This document shows positions 17,891-26,135 of a stretch of DNA of 64,000 bases, piece by piece. Numbering within the stretch: the stretch's first letter is position 1; every line of letters starts with the position of its first letter. The stretch is from NCBI GenBank assembly GCA_039030395.1, contig JBCCEF010000002.1, forward strand, positions 1 through 64,000, given 5' to 3'. The stretch is from Acidobacteriota bacterium. GTDB lineage: Bacteria; Acidobacteriota; Thermoanaerobaculia; Multivoradales; JBCCEF01. The notes under the pieces are model-generated. The model did no database searches and had not been told where the DNA came from. It worked only from the letters and a program-made list of their open reading frames with translations. The translations under genes and the position numbers were made by a program.

Positions 17891-19479
17891 CGAAAACCCC
17901 GGTGGGAAAGTCCCCGGTGGGTAAGACACTGCGCCGGTCGATGGCTGAACTCCACACCTGGACCGGGCTGCTGCTGGGATGGCTGATGTTCGCCATGTTC
18001 ACCACCGGCACCGGGGCCTATTTCCAGCACGAGATCACCCGCTGGATGGAGCCGGAAATCGTCGCTCCGGGGGCCGCCCAGAGCACCGCGGCGGCCCATG
18101 CCGCCGACTACTTGAAGCGCGTCGCTTCGGACGCCGACTGGTGGTTCGTCGCCCTGCCGGACGAACGCCAGGTGCGTAGCGAGGTGCGCTGGCGCGGGGG
18201 CGAGGGAGATCCCTCTCCGCAGTCCCGGCTGCTCGACGGACGGGGCGAGGCGGTGGCTGTACGCGACACTCGGGGAGGCTACTTTCTCTACCGCTTCCAC
18301 TTTGACCTCCACTACCTGCCGGCCCGCTGGGCGCGCTATTTGGTCGGAATCGCCGCGATGTCGATGCTGGTGGCGATCCTCTCCGGCGTCATCACCCACA
18401 AGAAGATCTTCACGCGTTTTTTCTCTTTGTCTCTTCGCAAGGGTCTGCTCTCCTGGTACGACGCGCACAACATGGCTTCGATCTTCGCCCTGCCCTTCGT
18501 GGTGATGATCACCTATACCGGTCTGGTGACCTTGGCTCATCAATACATGCCCTTTGGCGGCCTGGCCAACTTCTCGGATCGCAGCACGTACTTCGCGACC
18601 ACCTTTCCCCGGCCGCAGGCGGCGGAACCTTCCGGCGAAGGGGCGGAGCTGGCCTCCCTGGCGGAAATCGTCGGGCGAGCTCGGGCCACCTGGGGCGGCG
18701 CGCCGGTGGCGACCCTGGAAGTGCAGCATCCGGGCGACGCCGAGGCCCTGGTCCATGTGCGCCGGGACAGCGCCGCCACGGTCGGTACCCGGGTGCCGGT
18801 GCTGAGCTACCGCGGAGCCACCGGTGAGCCCGTCGGCGAGACCCGCCGGTACGGCGGCGCCTACGCCACCGAAAGCGTGCTGGTGGGCGTGCACGCCGGC
18901 CGCTTCGCTCCGATCGCCCTGCGCTGGCTGTACTTCCTGTGCGGCGTGCTGGGCATCGTGATGATCGGTACCGGACTGGTGCAGTGGACCGCCCGTCGGC
19001 GCAAGCGCCTGCCGGACCCAGAGCGACCTCACTTTGGCTTTCGGCTGGTCGAGCGCTTGAATATCTCCGCCATCGCCGGCCTGGGGGCCGCCCTCGCCGG
19101 CTACTTCCTGGCCAACCGCTTGCTGCCCCTGGCGCTGCCGGCGCGCTCCGACTGGGAGGTCCACTCGTTCTTCCTAGCCTGGGGTGCGGTCACCCTGTGG
19201 GCGACGGTCCGGCCGGCCCGGCGGGCCTGGACCGAAACCCTCGCCGCCGCGGCGCTGCTCTTTGCCGCCATCCCGCTGGTCAACGGCCTGTCGACGGATC
19301 GCGGGTTGCTGACCAGTTTGCGGACCGGCGACTGGGTGTTCGCGGGCTTCGATCTGGTGATGCTGCTGCTGGCCGCCGCCTACGGCACCGCGGCGCGGAT
19401 TTCCTCTCGGGGAACCGCCGCCGTCGCGGAGCGGCCGCGGGCACCCTCCGGCGGCGTCCCCTCGAAAGCCGGCTCGTGA
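17887..19479 (+). CDS. PepSY-associated TM protein, FoxB-like
   Basis: A 530-residue inner-membrane protein of the PepSY_TM family. It starts at the GTG that overlaps the previous stop. Helix 1 (about residues 20-45, ELHTWTGLLLGWLMFAMF) contains the family's conserved His, and further His-bearing helices follow (FHFDLHYLP, VITHKKIFTR, YDAHNMASI, VTLAHQYMP, GVHAGRF) that could bind heme. Relatives such as FoxB reduce ferric siderophores in the inner membrane or periplasm. With DUF3649 before it and DUF3325 after it, all overlapping, and two TonB receptors 1-4 kb downstream, a role in iron release from an imported chelate is the best inference. Confidence 0.85.
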   Translation: MTKTPVGKSPVGKTLRRSMAELHTWTGLLLGWLMFAMFTTGTGAYFQHEITRWMEPEIVAPGAAQSTAAAHAADYLKRVASDADWWFVALPDERQVRSEVRWRGGEGDPSPQSRLLDGRGEAVAVRDTRGGYFLYRFHFDLHYLPARWARYLVGIAAMSMLVAILSGVITHKKIFTRFFSLSLRKGLLSWYDAHNMASIFALPFVVMITYTGLVTLAHQYMPFGGLANFSDRSTYFATTFPRPQAAEPSGEGAELASLAEIVGRARATWGGAPVATLEVQHPGDAEALVHVRRDSAATVGTRVPVLSYRGATGEPVGETRRYGGAYATESVLVGVHAGRFAPIALRWLYFLCGVLGIVMIGTGLVQWTARRRKRLPDPERPHFGFRLVERLNISAIAGLGAALAGYFLANRLLPLALPARSDWEVHSFFLAWGAVTLWATVRPARRAWTETLAAAALLFAAIPLVNGLSTDRGLLTSLRTGDWVFAGFDLVMLLLAAAYGTAARISSRGTAAVAERPRAPSGGVPSKAGS

Positions 19480-19748
19480 GCGGTCTGCCGGCCTTGCTGC
19501 TGACCTTCTTCGGCGTCGCTTGCCTGTGCGGCTCCATGCCGCGACATCAGCGGGATCTGTTCCGCCGGCGGCTGTCCGACGGCGCTTCGGCGCGGCTGCG
19601 CGCCGCCGGCTTCAGCCTGCTCGCCGTCGCCTTGGCCCTCGACCTTTGGCTCCTCTCCCCGGCGCAGGGCGCCATCTACTGGTGTGGTCATCTGACCGTC
19701 GGCGCTGTGGCCACCGTCGCGCTGCTCAAGCTGCGTGAAGGCGCCTAG
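19476..19748 (+). CDS. DUF3325 small membrane protein
   Basis: A 90-residue protein with three hydrophobic helices and conserved short motifs (LCGSMPRHQRDLF, WCGHLTVGAVAT) of the DUF3325 family. The start is GTG in a GTGA overlap with the PepSY gene stop, so translation is coupled. The family travels with DUF3649 and PepSY-associated proteins in siderophore loci; its biochemical role is not known to me. Confidence 0.75.
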   Translation: MSGLPALLLTFFGVACLCGSMPRHQRDLFRRRLSDGASARLRAAGFSLLAVALALDLWLLSPAQGAIYWCGHLTVGAVATVALLKLREGA

Positions 19749-19773
19749 GCTACTGCGGAATCGGAAGCGCGCG

Positions 19774-20610
19774 ATGTCGGCCTACGGCGACAATGCCGCC
19801 CAGATCCGCGAGTGGAGTGGGGAAAAAGGCAGGGCCTGGATCCAGTTCCAGGGTTCCCTCGACCAAATGATGGCGCCTTTCTTGCCGGTGCTCGGCTCCG
19901 CCATCGGGCCGCCCGGCGGCCGCCGCGTTCTCGATGTCGGCTGCGGCTGCGGGGCGCTGGGCCTCGATCTGGCGGCGCGCGGCGCCTCCGTCACCGGCCT
20001 CGACGTCTCCTTCCCGATGCTCGTGCAGGCGCGCCGTCGGGCCGCGGCGGCGGGTCTCGAGGCGCGCTGGGTGACGGCCGACGCGTCCCTTCTCGAACCG
20101 CGGCGGGGCCGCTTCGACAGGGTGGTTTCACGCTTTGGAGTGATGTTTTTCGCCCATCCGGTGGCCGCCTTCCGGCAGCTTCGGCGGATGCTCGCTGCCG
20201 GCGGGGAACTGGTCTTCGCCTGCTGGCGCGGGGCGCAAGAAAACTCCTGGGTCCAGGCGCCGACGGATATCGCCAGGGCGCTGATCGAGGTGCCACCGCC
20301 GCCCGAGGGCTATCAGCCGGGGCCTTTCAGCCTGGCGGATCGGCGCTTTCTGCGCCGGACCCTCGCCGCCGCCGGCTTTTCGCGCGTCGCCATCGCTCCG
20401 GCGGACGTCGCGTTGGGCGCGGTGGGGGAGACCGCCGAGGCGATCACCGACTTCTACGCCCACACCGGCCCGATGTCGAAGTTCCTGGAATCCGCCGACC
20501 GGGCGCAGCGCACGGCCCTCCACCGGACCCTCGCCGCATGGGTGCGCGACGAGGTGATCCCGGGACGCTTCCGAGCCCGCGGCGCCGCCTGGATCGTGTC
20601 CGCATCCTGA
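19774..20610 (+). CDS. SAM-dependent class I methyltransferase
   Basis: A 278-residue methyltransferase. Motif I is VLDVGCGCGALGLDLAARG (about residues 57-75), the acidic end of strand 2 is GLDVS, motif II/post-I carries VTADAS, and FDRVVSRFGVMFF with AAFRQLRRMLAAGGELVF is the UbiE/MenG-like core. The ATG at 19774 has a modest GGAAG site; a GTG 39 bp upstream overlaps DUF3325. It may be the last gene of the PepSY operon. The substrate cannot be told. A hairpin terminator overlaps its stop. Confidence 0.8.
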   Translation: MSAYGDNAAQIREWSGEKGRAWIQFQGSLDQMMAPFLPVLGSAIGPPGGRRVLDVGCGCGALGLDLAARGASVTGLDVSFPMLVQARRRAAAAGLEARWVTADASLLEPRRGRFDRVVSRFGVMFFAHPVAAFRQLRRMLAAGGELVFACWRGAQENSWVQAPTDIARALIEVPPPPEGYQPGPFSLADRRFLRRTLAAAGFSRVAIAPADVALGAVGETAEAITDFYAHTGPMSKFLESADRAQRTALHRTLAAWVRDEVIPGRFRARGAAWIVSAS

Positions 20611-20629
20611 GCTGAAGGCTCAGTTTCTC
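20607..20629 (+). terminator. Intrinsic terminator of the PepSY/methyltransferase operon
   Basis: CTGAGC (20607-20612), loop TGAAG, GCTCAG (20618-20623), then TTTCT. The stem begins inside the methyltransferase stop codon. Confidence 0.55.
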
Positions 20630-20660
20630 CGGTCCCTTTCCGGCCCTGCCCCGGAGCCGC

Positions 20661-20688
20661 CGTAGGGAGCCCCGTGGGCTGCCCTACG
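20661..20688. terminator. Long hairpin between convergent genes
   Basis: CGTAGGG-AGCCC-CGT-GGGCT-G-CCCTACG forms a 12-bp stem with one bulged G and a 3-nt loop. It lies between the converging methyltransferase and TonB receptor genes and could stop transcription from both sides. Confidence 0.55.
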
Positions 20689-20703
20689 AGCGTCCCGGCG
20701 GGG

Positions 20704-23028
20704 TCAGAAGTCGATGGAATAGGCCATGGAAACGGCCCGCCCCGGGGCTCCCGCCACGCGCGCCACGAAGAAGGGATTGCCGCGGTAGCTCTGGCTGCTC
20801 GGTGCCAGGTAGGCGCGGTCGAAGAGGTTGGTGATTTGGGTCATCAGGCGACCGCGCGGCAAGGTCCAGTCCACCCCGAGGTCGGCCACCACGTAGCCCT
20901 CGATCTCGAACAGGTCGATGCCTTCGTCGAAGGCGCGGTCGCGGTCGCCCACCGCCAGCACCAAGCCGGTCAAACGGAGCCGATCGCTGAGCGCGTAGGT
21001 TCCTTCGAGGGTGGCTTTCCACGGCTGGATGTCGAGACTGGTCTGGGGCACGAAGTCCTCGGGACCGTCTCCGTCCGGATCGAAGTCCCCCTCGTACCAG
21101 GCGGCGGTGCCGACGAAGGAGAGCTTCGGCGTCGCCTGGTAACCGAGCACCGTCTCGAAGCCGTAGGTTTCCTCCGGTGAGCGGTTGTACTGGCCTAAGT
21201 TGGTTTCCGGATCGTAGATGAAGTTCTCGCCGAACTCCGACTCGGTGAAGAAGCCGGCCAGGGAGTAGCTGAAGTTGCCGCGGTAGCCGCGGTAGCCGAG
21301 TTCGAAGTTGTCGACGATCTGCGGCTCGATCGCCGCTGCGCTCTCCAGCGGCTGGTTCGGCGGCACCAAATTCGAAACCTGGAACAGGCTCGGCAGTTCG
21401 AAACCCTGCGCGAAGTTGCCGTACACCACGTCAGAGGTATTGAGTTCGAAGGTGGCTCCGAAGTTGTAGGCGGTGCCGGAGTTGGCTCCGCTACCGCCGG
21501 GTCGGAAGGCCTGCAGGAAGTCGAAAACGCGTACCCCGCTGCCGATCTTGAACTCGACATCCTCGTAGCGCACGCCGCCGCTCAACAGCAGCCGGTCGCT
21601 GGCCTCGAAGTCGAACTGCGCGAAGTAGCCCTCGGTTTCGAGATCGAAGGGATAGAGGAAGAGGTCGTCGCGGATCGGCGTCGTCAGGTCGCGGTCCACA
21701 TCGAAGTTCGGGCCCACGCCGAAAACCAGCGCCCGGCTGCCGCGGGTCTGATCCTCCCAGTCGATGCCGACCAGTAGGTTCAGCCGCTCGCCGAAGGCCC
21801 GCGAGTACTGCGAGCGGAAGCCCTCGCTGCTGTCGAGCTGGGTCTTCTGGTAGTTGTTCGGGAAGACCGCCGGCAGGGGAATGGCCCGCAGATCAACCCA
21901 GGCGCCGATGATCTCGTCTTCGCGCTCGTAGTACTGCAGGGCGAGTTGGCCGCCGCCGAGGTCGGCGTGGGAGTAGCGCGCGCTGAACAGCCCTTTCTCG
22001 TCGATCGGTTCGTTGGCGGAGCCGTAGTTGAAGGAGAGCTGGTTCGAACTCTCTCGGCCGGTGGCGAAGCCATCGTCGCGCAGCACCGTCTCGAACACCC
22101 GGCCGTCGAGGTCGCGCTCGACGAAGCTGTAGAAGCCCTCGACCCGCTGGCTGGGCGTCAGGTCGTAGCCGAGCTTGCCGAAGTAGCTCGTGTCGTCGGT
22201 GAAGCCGTAGTAGACCGGGTTGGCGATGTCTCCTTCGCCGTCGAAGACGCCGTTCTGCGAGTCATAGCTGCCGGAGACCAGATAGTCGAAGCTGCCGAGC
22301 CTGCCGGACACCAGAGCCGCCGTTTTGTAGCTCAGCGCGTCCTCGCCGAAGGGTGAACTGGCGCCGGTGTAGGAAGTCGCCTGCTGGCGAAGCTGGAGGC
22401 GGAACGCATCGTCCGCCGCGCCTCGGGTCAGCATCTGGATGACGCCACCGGTGGCGCCGGCGCCGTAATTGGAGGTAGGTCCGTAGAGCACTTCCACTCG
22501 ATCGACCACGGCGGGCTCGAATTTCACCAGCGGGCTCTCGGAAAAGCCGGCGCCGCCGTTGTAGATCAGGGGCACCCCGTCGAACAGGTATTGCGGCTCT
22601 CGGCCGCGCAGGGTCTGATTGCGGATCAGGTCGATGAAGGTTGGCGCGCCGTAGCCCGGAATCTGGCGCCCGAGCACGTCGCCGACGTTCGAACTCTTGG
22701 CGAGGTCCTCGCGCAGGTCGAGAGAGTCGACCACCGTGGTGGTGCGCACCAGCTCGCTCTGCCGCTGCTCTCGCCGACCCGCCGTGACGACAATCTCGTC
22801 CTCGACGACGTCTTTCGACTCCGCTTCCCGCAGGGCCCGGTCCGAGATCTCGGCATCGGTCCGTTTGGCGGCGGCCGGGGTCTCGGGGGTGGTGGGCGAT
22901 TCGGAAGTGGCCAGCGGATTCGCCGCGGCCGTCGCCTCGGGCAGTTGCGCAAGAACATGCGGGGCGCAAGGCAGTCCGAGGCAGAAGCAGGTGGCGATGG
23001 CGAAATTCGTCGCGCGGAAAATCTTCAC
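20704..23028 (-). CDS. TonB-dependent outer-membrane receptor A
   Basis: A 774-residue receptor with a signal peptide (about 1-28). The plug domain (about 75-200) carries DEIVVTAGRREQRQSE as a TonB-box-like start, NQTLRGREPQYLFDGVP, VDRVEVLYGPTSNYGAGATGG and a 22-strand barrel to the terminal SIDF, with an aromatic last residue as usual for barrel insertion. The start is GTG at 23028 with AAAGGAG upstream. It is divergent from a second receptor across a 187-bp gap that holds an operator-like dyad, and follows a siderophore-reductase operon, so ferric chelate uptake is likely. The ligand is unknown. Confidence 0.9.
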   Translation of the reverse strand: MKIFRATNFAIATCFCLGLPCAPHVLAQLPEATAAANPLATSESPTTPETPAAAKRTDAEISDRALREAESKDVVEDEIVVTAGRREQRQSELVRTTTVVDSLDLREDLAKSSNVGDVLGRQIPGYGAPTFIDLIRNQTLRGREPQYLFDGVPLIYNGGAGFSESPLVKFEPAVVDRVEVLYGPTSNYGAGATGGVIQMLTRGAADDAFRLQLRQQATSYTGASSPFGEDALSYKTAALVSGRLGSFDYLVSGSYDSQNGVFDGEGDIANPVYYGFTDDTSYFGKLGYDLTPSQRVEGFYSFVERDLDGRVFETVLRDDGFATGRESSNQLSFNYGSANEPIDEKGLFSARYSHADLGGGQLALQYYEREDEIIGAWVDLRAIPLPAVFPNNYQKTQLDSSEGFRSQYSRAFGERLNLLVGIDWEDQTRGSRALVFGVGPNFDVDRDLTTPIRDDLFLYPFDLETEGYFAQFDFEASDRLLLSGGVRYEDVEFKIGSGVRVFDFLQAFRPGGSGANSGTAYNFGATFELNTSDVVYGNFAQGFELPSLFQVSNLVPPNQPLESAAAIEPQIVDNFELGYRGYRGNFSYSLAGFFTESEFGENFIYDPETNLGQYNRSPEETYGFETVLGYQATPKLSFVGTAAWYEGDFDPDGDGPEDFVPQTSLDIQPWKATLEGTYALSDRLRLTGLVLAVGDRDRAFDEGIDLFEIEGYVVADLGVDWTLPRGRLMTQITNLFDRAYLAPSSQSYRGNPFFVARVAGAPGRAVSMAYSIDF

Positions 23029-23085
23029 TTTCGGCTCCTTTGTGATGGAAATGGCGGTCTTTTGGGTGGGTCCGAAGCGACCGCG

Positions 23086-23110
23086 TTGACAAAGAGTACC
23101 AAAATGGTAC
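23086..23110 (+). promoter_or_regulatory. TTGACA box plus perfect dyad (site 2)
   Basis: TTGACA (23086-23091), 4 nt, then the perfect 5-5-5 palindrome GTACC-AAAAT-GGTAC (23096-23110), facing the receptor that starts at 23216. Of the 25 positions from TTGACA to the end of the dyad, 20 are identical to site 1 at 17435. It lies between two divergent receptor genes and could control both. Confidence 0.65.
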
Positions 23111-23215
23111 AGATTACGCTAGGCGATTCGTTTTCGAAGCGTCATGCACGATCGCTTCGCCCTACCTGAAGGTGAAATTGGTTTCCCTATTTGAGGCTTG
23201 CCGCCCGGAGAATGA

Positions 23216-25474
23216 ATGATGAGGATGCGACCTACCCCGTCCGTTGGAAGTGAACAATCCCTCGGTAGCCTGCTGTCAGCGCGCTGTCTTCGGCCCTTCG
23301 GCCGGGCGACCTTGCTGACCGCCGGCTGCCTATGCCTGCTGCCGGCAGGCCTGTCGGCGCAGGTTGAGGAATCTACCGCCGGCGAGGAGCCGCCGGCCGC
23401 AGCGAAAGAGCAGCCCGCGGTGGAGACGGTGAGGGAGGAGATCATCGTCAAGGCGTCTCGCACCGAGTCGCCGGCCAGCGCCACTCCGGCCTCCGTGGTC
23501 TTGATCGATGCCGAGGCGGTGGAGTCGAACGCGGTGATCGCCGACGAACTCGCCAGCGTGCTGTCGCGCGAGGTGCCAGGATTTGCCCCGAGCATTCAGA
23601 AGCTCACCGGTCGCGGCGAGACGCAGCGCGGGCGCAATCCCCTGTACCTGATCGACGGAGTCAATCAACACAACGCCCTGCGCGACGGCAGCCGCGACGG
23701 CCACACCATCGACCTGGCCTTCGTCGAACGCATCGAGGTGATCAACGGCTCGAACGCCATCCAGGGCGTCGGCGCCACCGGTGGAGTGGTCAACATCCTC
23801 ACCCGCGAGCCGGCCCTCGGGGCCGAGTGGAATTCCTCCATCGATCTGCGGCTGACGGGTTCGGCCAGCGAGTTCGATTCGGACTCCCTGGGCTACAAGG
23901 TTTCGGGACTGACCGGCGGTGGCGGCGATCGGTTTGGCCTGTTGGTCGGCGCCTCGCTGCACGAGCGCGGTCTGTTTTTCGACGCCGACGGCGAGGCGGT
24001 GGGCCTTTATCCGACCCAGGGAGACATCATGGACTCCCGAACGGTGGGCCTCTTCGGCAAGGCTCAGTGGGTGATCAGCGAGAATTCGGTAGTCAGCTTC
24101 CTGGCCAACGATTTCGATCTCGAGCGCAACGGCGACTTCTTTGCCGTGGCCGGCGACCGGTCGCGGGGCGTTCCCACGGGTACCGCCGAGGGCGACCCGT
24201 CGGCTCTGGTGGGCAATCCGGCGCGCAACGAGAACACCACCTTCTCGCTGACCCTCAACCAGAGCGACCTGGCCGGCGGCAGCCTGACGGCTCAGGTTTT
24301 CGACCAAGAATTCAAGGGGTTGTTCGAGGGCGGCACCTTCGGCGGCTTCTTCCGGTTGACGCCAAACGGACCGCCGTTTCTCGACCAATCGGCGGTGGTT
24401 TCGGAAAAGACCGGCCTCAAGCTGGCCTACAACCGGCCGTTCTCGAACGACCGCGTTCTGCTCACCGCCGGCTTCGATGTTTTTCGCGACGAGTCTGCCC
24501 AGGTGCTCGACCGTAGCGGTCGCGAATGGGTTCCGGAGACCCTCTTCGAGACCCTTTCGCCCTTCGCTCAGGTGAGCGTCGATCTGGGTGATCGGGTGAC
24601 CCTCTCCGGTGGCGCCCGCTACGAGGACGCACGCCTCGAGGTGGACGACTACACCACCATCGCCGCCGCCAACTCGACCTTCGTCAGCGGCGGCGAGCCG
24701 GCCTTCGACGAAACCCTCGTGAACGCCGGCCTGATCGTGCGGCCGACCCAGGAGTGGGGCTTCTACGGCGCCTACAACGAGAGCTTCACGATGCCCGATG
24801 TCGGCCGGGTGCTGCGCTCCGTCAACGTGCCGGGCCTCGATGTCGACAACCTGTTCGATCTCGAACCGGTGATCGCCGACAATATCGAGCTGGGCGTCGA
24901 GTACACCCACCGACGGGGGTCGGCGCGCGCCTCGCTGTTCGAGTCCGTGGCGGAGAACGGTTCGCGCCTGTCGCTCAATGCGGCCGGCATCTTCGAGGTC
25001 GTGCGGCAGCGCACGGAGATCGAGGGCCTGGAGCTATTCTTCGAATTCCTGATCGACGAGGATTTCTCGCTCGCCGCCAACTACGCGCTCACCCAGGGCG
25101 AGTTCGATTCCGACGGCGACGACAGCGTCGATTCTGACCTCGACGGCCTCAACATCGGCCCGGATCGCCTGAATGTCTTCTTCAACGGCCGCTTCGGCGA
25201 TCGCTTCGGCGGCTATGTCCAGGTGTCCTATTTCTTCGATCGCGACTTCGACGGCCCGGCGGCGCCGACCGGGCGTGACTTCGACGGTCATGCGCTGGTG
25301 GACCTGAGCGTGTCCTACGAGCTGCCCGTCGGCCAGCTGCGGCTGGGGCTGGAGAACCTGCTGAACGAGGACTACTTCACCTATTTCGCCCAGACCGAGC
25401 CGAACGCCCGCGCCGACACCTTCTTCAAGGGCAACGGCCGAACCGTCGGGCTGTCCTGGCGGGTCGACCTCTGA
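23216..25474 (+). CDS. TonB-dependent outer-membrane receptor B
   Basis: A 752-residue receptor. A signal peptide (about 1-43, ending GLSAQ) is followed by REEIIVKASRTESPASATP as the TonB-box-like region and a plug with RGRNPLYLIDGVN and VERIEVINGSNAIQGVGATGG. The barrel holds Asp-rich loops (FDSDGDDSVDSDLDG) that could bind calcium, and the last strand ends WRVDL. An ATG pair at 23216/23219 follows GGAG. It shares general design but not close sequence with receptor A. Its promoter carries the same operator as the PepSY operon, so both probably respond to one signal, perhaps iron. Confidence 0.9.
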   Translation: MMRMRPTPSVGSEQSLGSLLSARCLRPFGRATLLTAGCLCLLPAGLSAQVEESTAGEEPPAAAKEQPAVETVREEIIVKASRTESPASATPASVVLIDAEAVESNAVIADELASVLSREVPGFAPSIQKLTGRGETQRGRNPLYLIDGVNQHNALRDGSRDGHTIDLAFVERIEVINGSNAIQGVGATGGVVNILTREPALGAEWNSSIDLRLTGSASEFDSDSLGYKVSGLTGGGGDRFGLLVGASLHERGLFFDADGEAVGLYPTQGDIMDSRTVGLFGKAQWVISENSVVSFLANDFDLERNGDFFAVAGDRSRGVPTGTAEGDPSALVGNPARNENTTFSLTLNQSDLAGGSLTAQVFDQEFKGLFEGGTFGGFFRLTPNGPPFLDQSAVVSEKTGLKLAYNRPFSNDRVLLTAGFDVFRDESAQVLDRSGREWVPETLFETLSPFAQVSVDLGDRVTLSGGARYEDARLEVDDYTTIAAANSTFVSGGEPAFDETLVNAGLIVRPTQEWGFYGAYNESFTMPDVGRVLRSVNVPGLDVDNLFDLEPVIADNIELGVEYTHRRGSARASLFESVAENGSRLSLNAAGIFEVVRQRTEIEGLELFFEFLIDEDFSLAANYALTQGEFDSDGDDSVDSDLDGLNIGPDRLNVFFNGRFGDRFGGYVQVSYFFDRDFDGPAAPTGRDFDGHALVDLSVSYELPVGQLRLGLENLLNEDYFTYFAQTEPNARADTFFKGNGRTVGLSWRVDL

Positions 25475-25496
25475 TCGCGGAATACGGTCCCGTCGG

Positions 25497-26135
25497 CTAG
25501 GGCGGCGGAGGATCTTCGGCGAGCGCCCCGGCCGGTAGCTCGGCGCCGCCGCTCGCCTCGGCCTGCAGCAGGTAGCGCAGGTCTTCGGCGAAGGTCGCCT
25601 CCTCTTGGGCGCCGAGGTAGGAGGAGTAGATCAGGCCGTCGGCATCGAGAACGAAGGTGCTCGGGTATCCCGTCAGGCCACCGAACAGGGAGGCGCTGAC
25701 CGCCTCGGGATCGAGCAGGATCGGATAGCTCACCGCCATCTCCTGAAGGTAGGGTTCGACCACCGATCGCCCTTCGCGATCGGTGGCGATCCCGACGACG
25801 GCGACGCCGCGCTCGGCATACGCGCGGTGCAGGCGCTCCAGCGCCGGCATTTCCTCGCGGCACGCCAGGCACCAGGTAGCCCAGAAGTTGATCAGCAGAA
25901 TCCGGCCGCGGAAGGCGCTCAGCCGGTGCAGTTCACCATCGAGACCGAGAAGCTCGAAGTCCGGCCCGGGAAGGGTGCGGGCCACCTCGATCGCCGGCCG
26001 CGGCGTCGGTGCTGCGGGCGCCGGCGGTCCGCAGGCGACGAGCGCCCAGGCGGCCGAGGCGCCGGCGGCGATGCCGGCCAGGGAGCGGCCGAGGCGCCGC
26101 CGCCGGCCGGCGCGACGCGGTTCAGTCGCCGCCAC
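25497..26135 (-). CDS. TlpA-like thioredoxin lipoprotein
   Basis: A 212-residue thiol-disulfide protein. An Arg-rich N-terminus and hydrophobic helix end in the lipobox LVAC, so it should be membrane-anchored outside the cytoplasm. The thioredoxin fold shows LLINFWATWCLACREEMP with the CxxC pair (about residues 87-90), VVGIATDREG, and the cis-Pro loop GYPSTFVLDADG. The GTG at 26135 is chosen because GGAGGAAG lies just upstream inside the DUF3179 gene, giving a 14-bp overlap; an ATG 90 bp earlier would overlap more. It is the third gene of an operon with a DUF3179 protein, a plausible redox partner. Confidence 0.82.
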   Translation of the reverse strand: MAATEPRRAGRRRRLGRSLAGIAAGASAAWALVACGPPAPAAPTPRPAIEVARTLPGPDFELLGLDGELHRLSAFRGRILLINFWATWCLACREEMPALERLHRAYAERGVAVVGIATDREGRSVVEPYLQEMAVSYPILLDPEAVSASLFGGLTGYPSTFVLDADGLIYSSYLGAQEEATFAEDLRYLLQAEASGGAELPAGALAEDPPPP

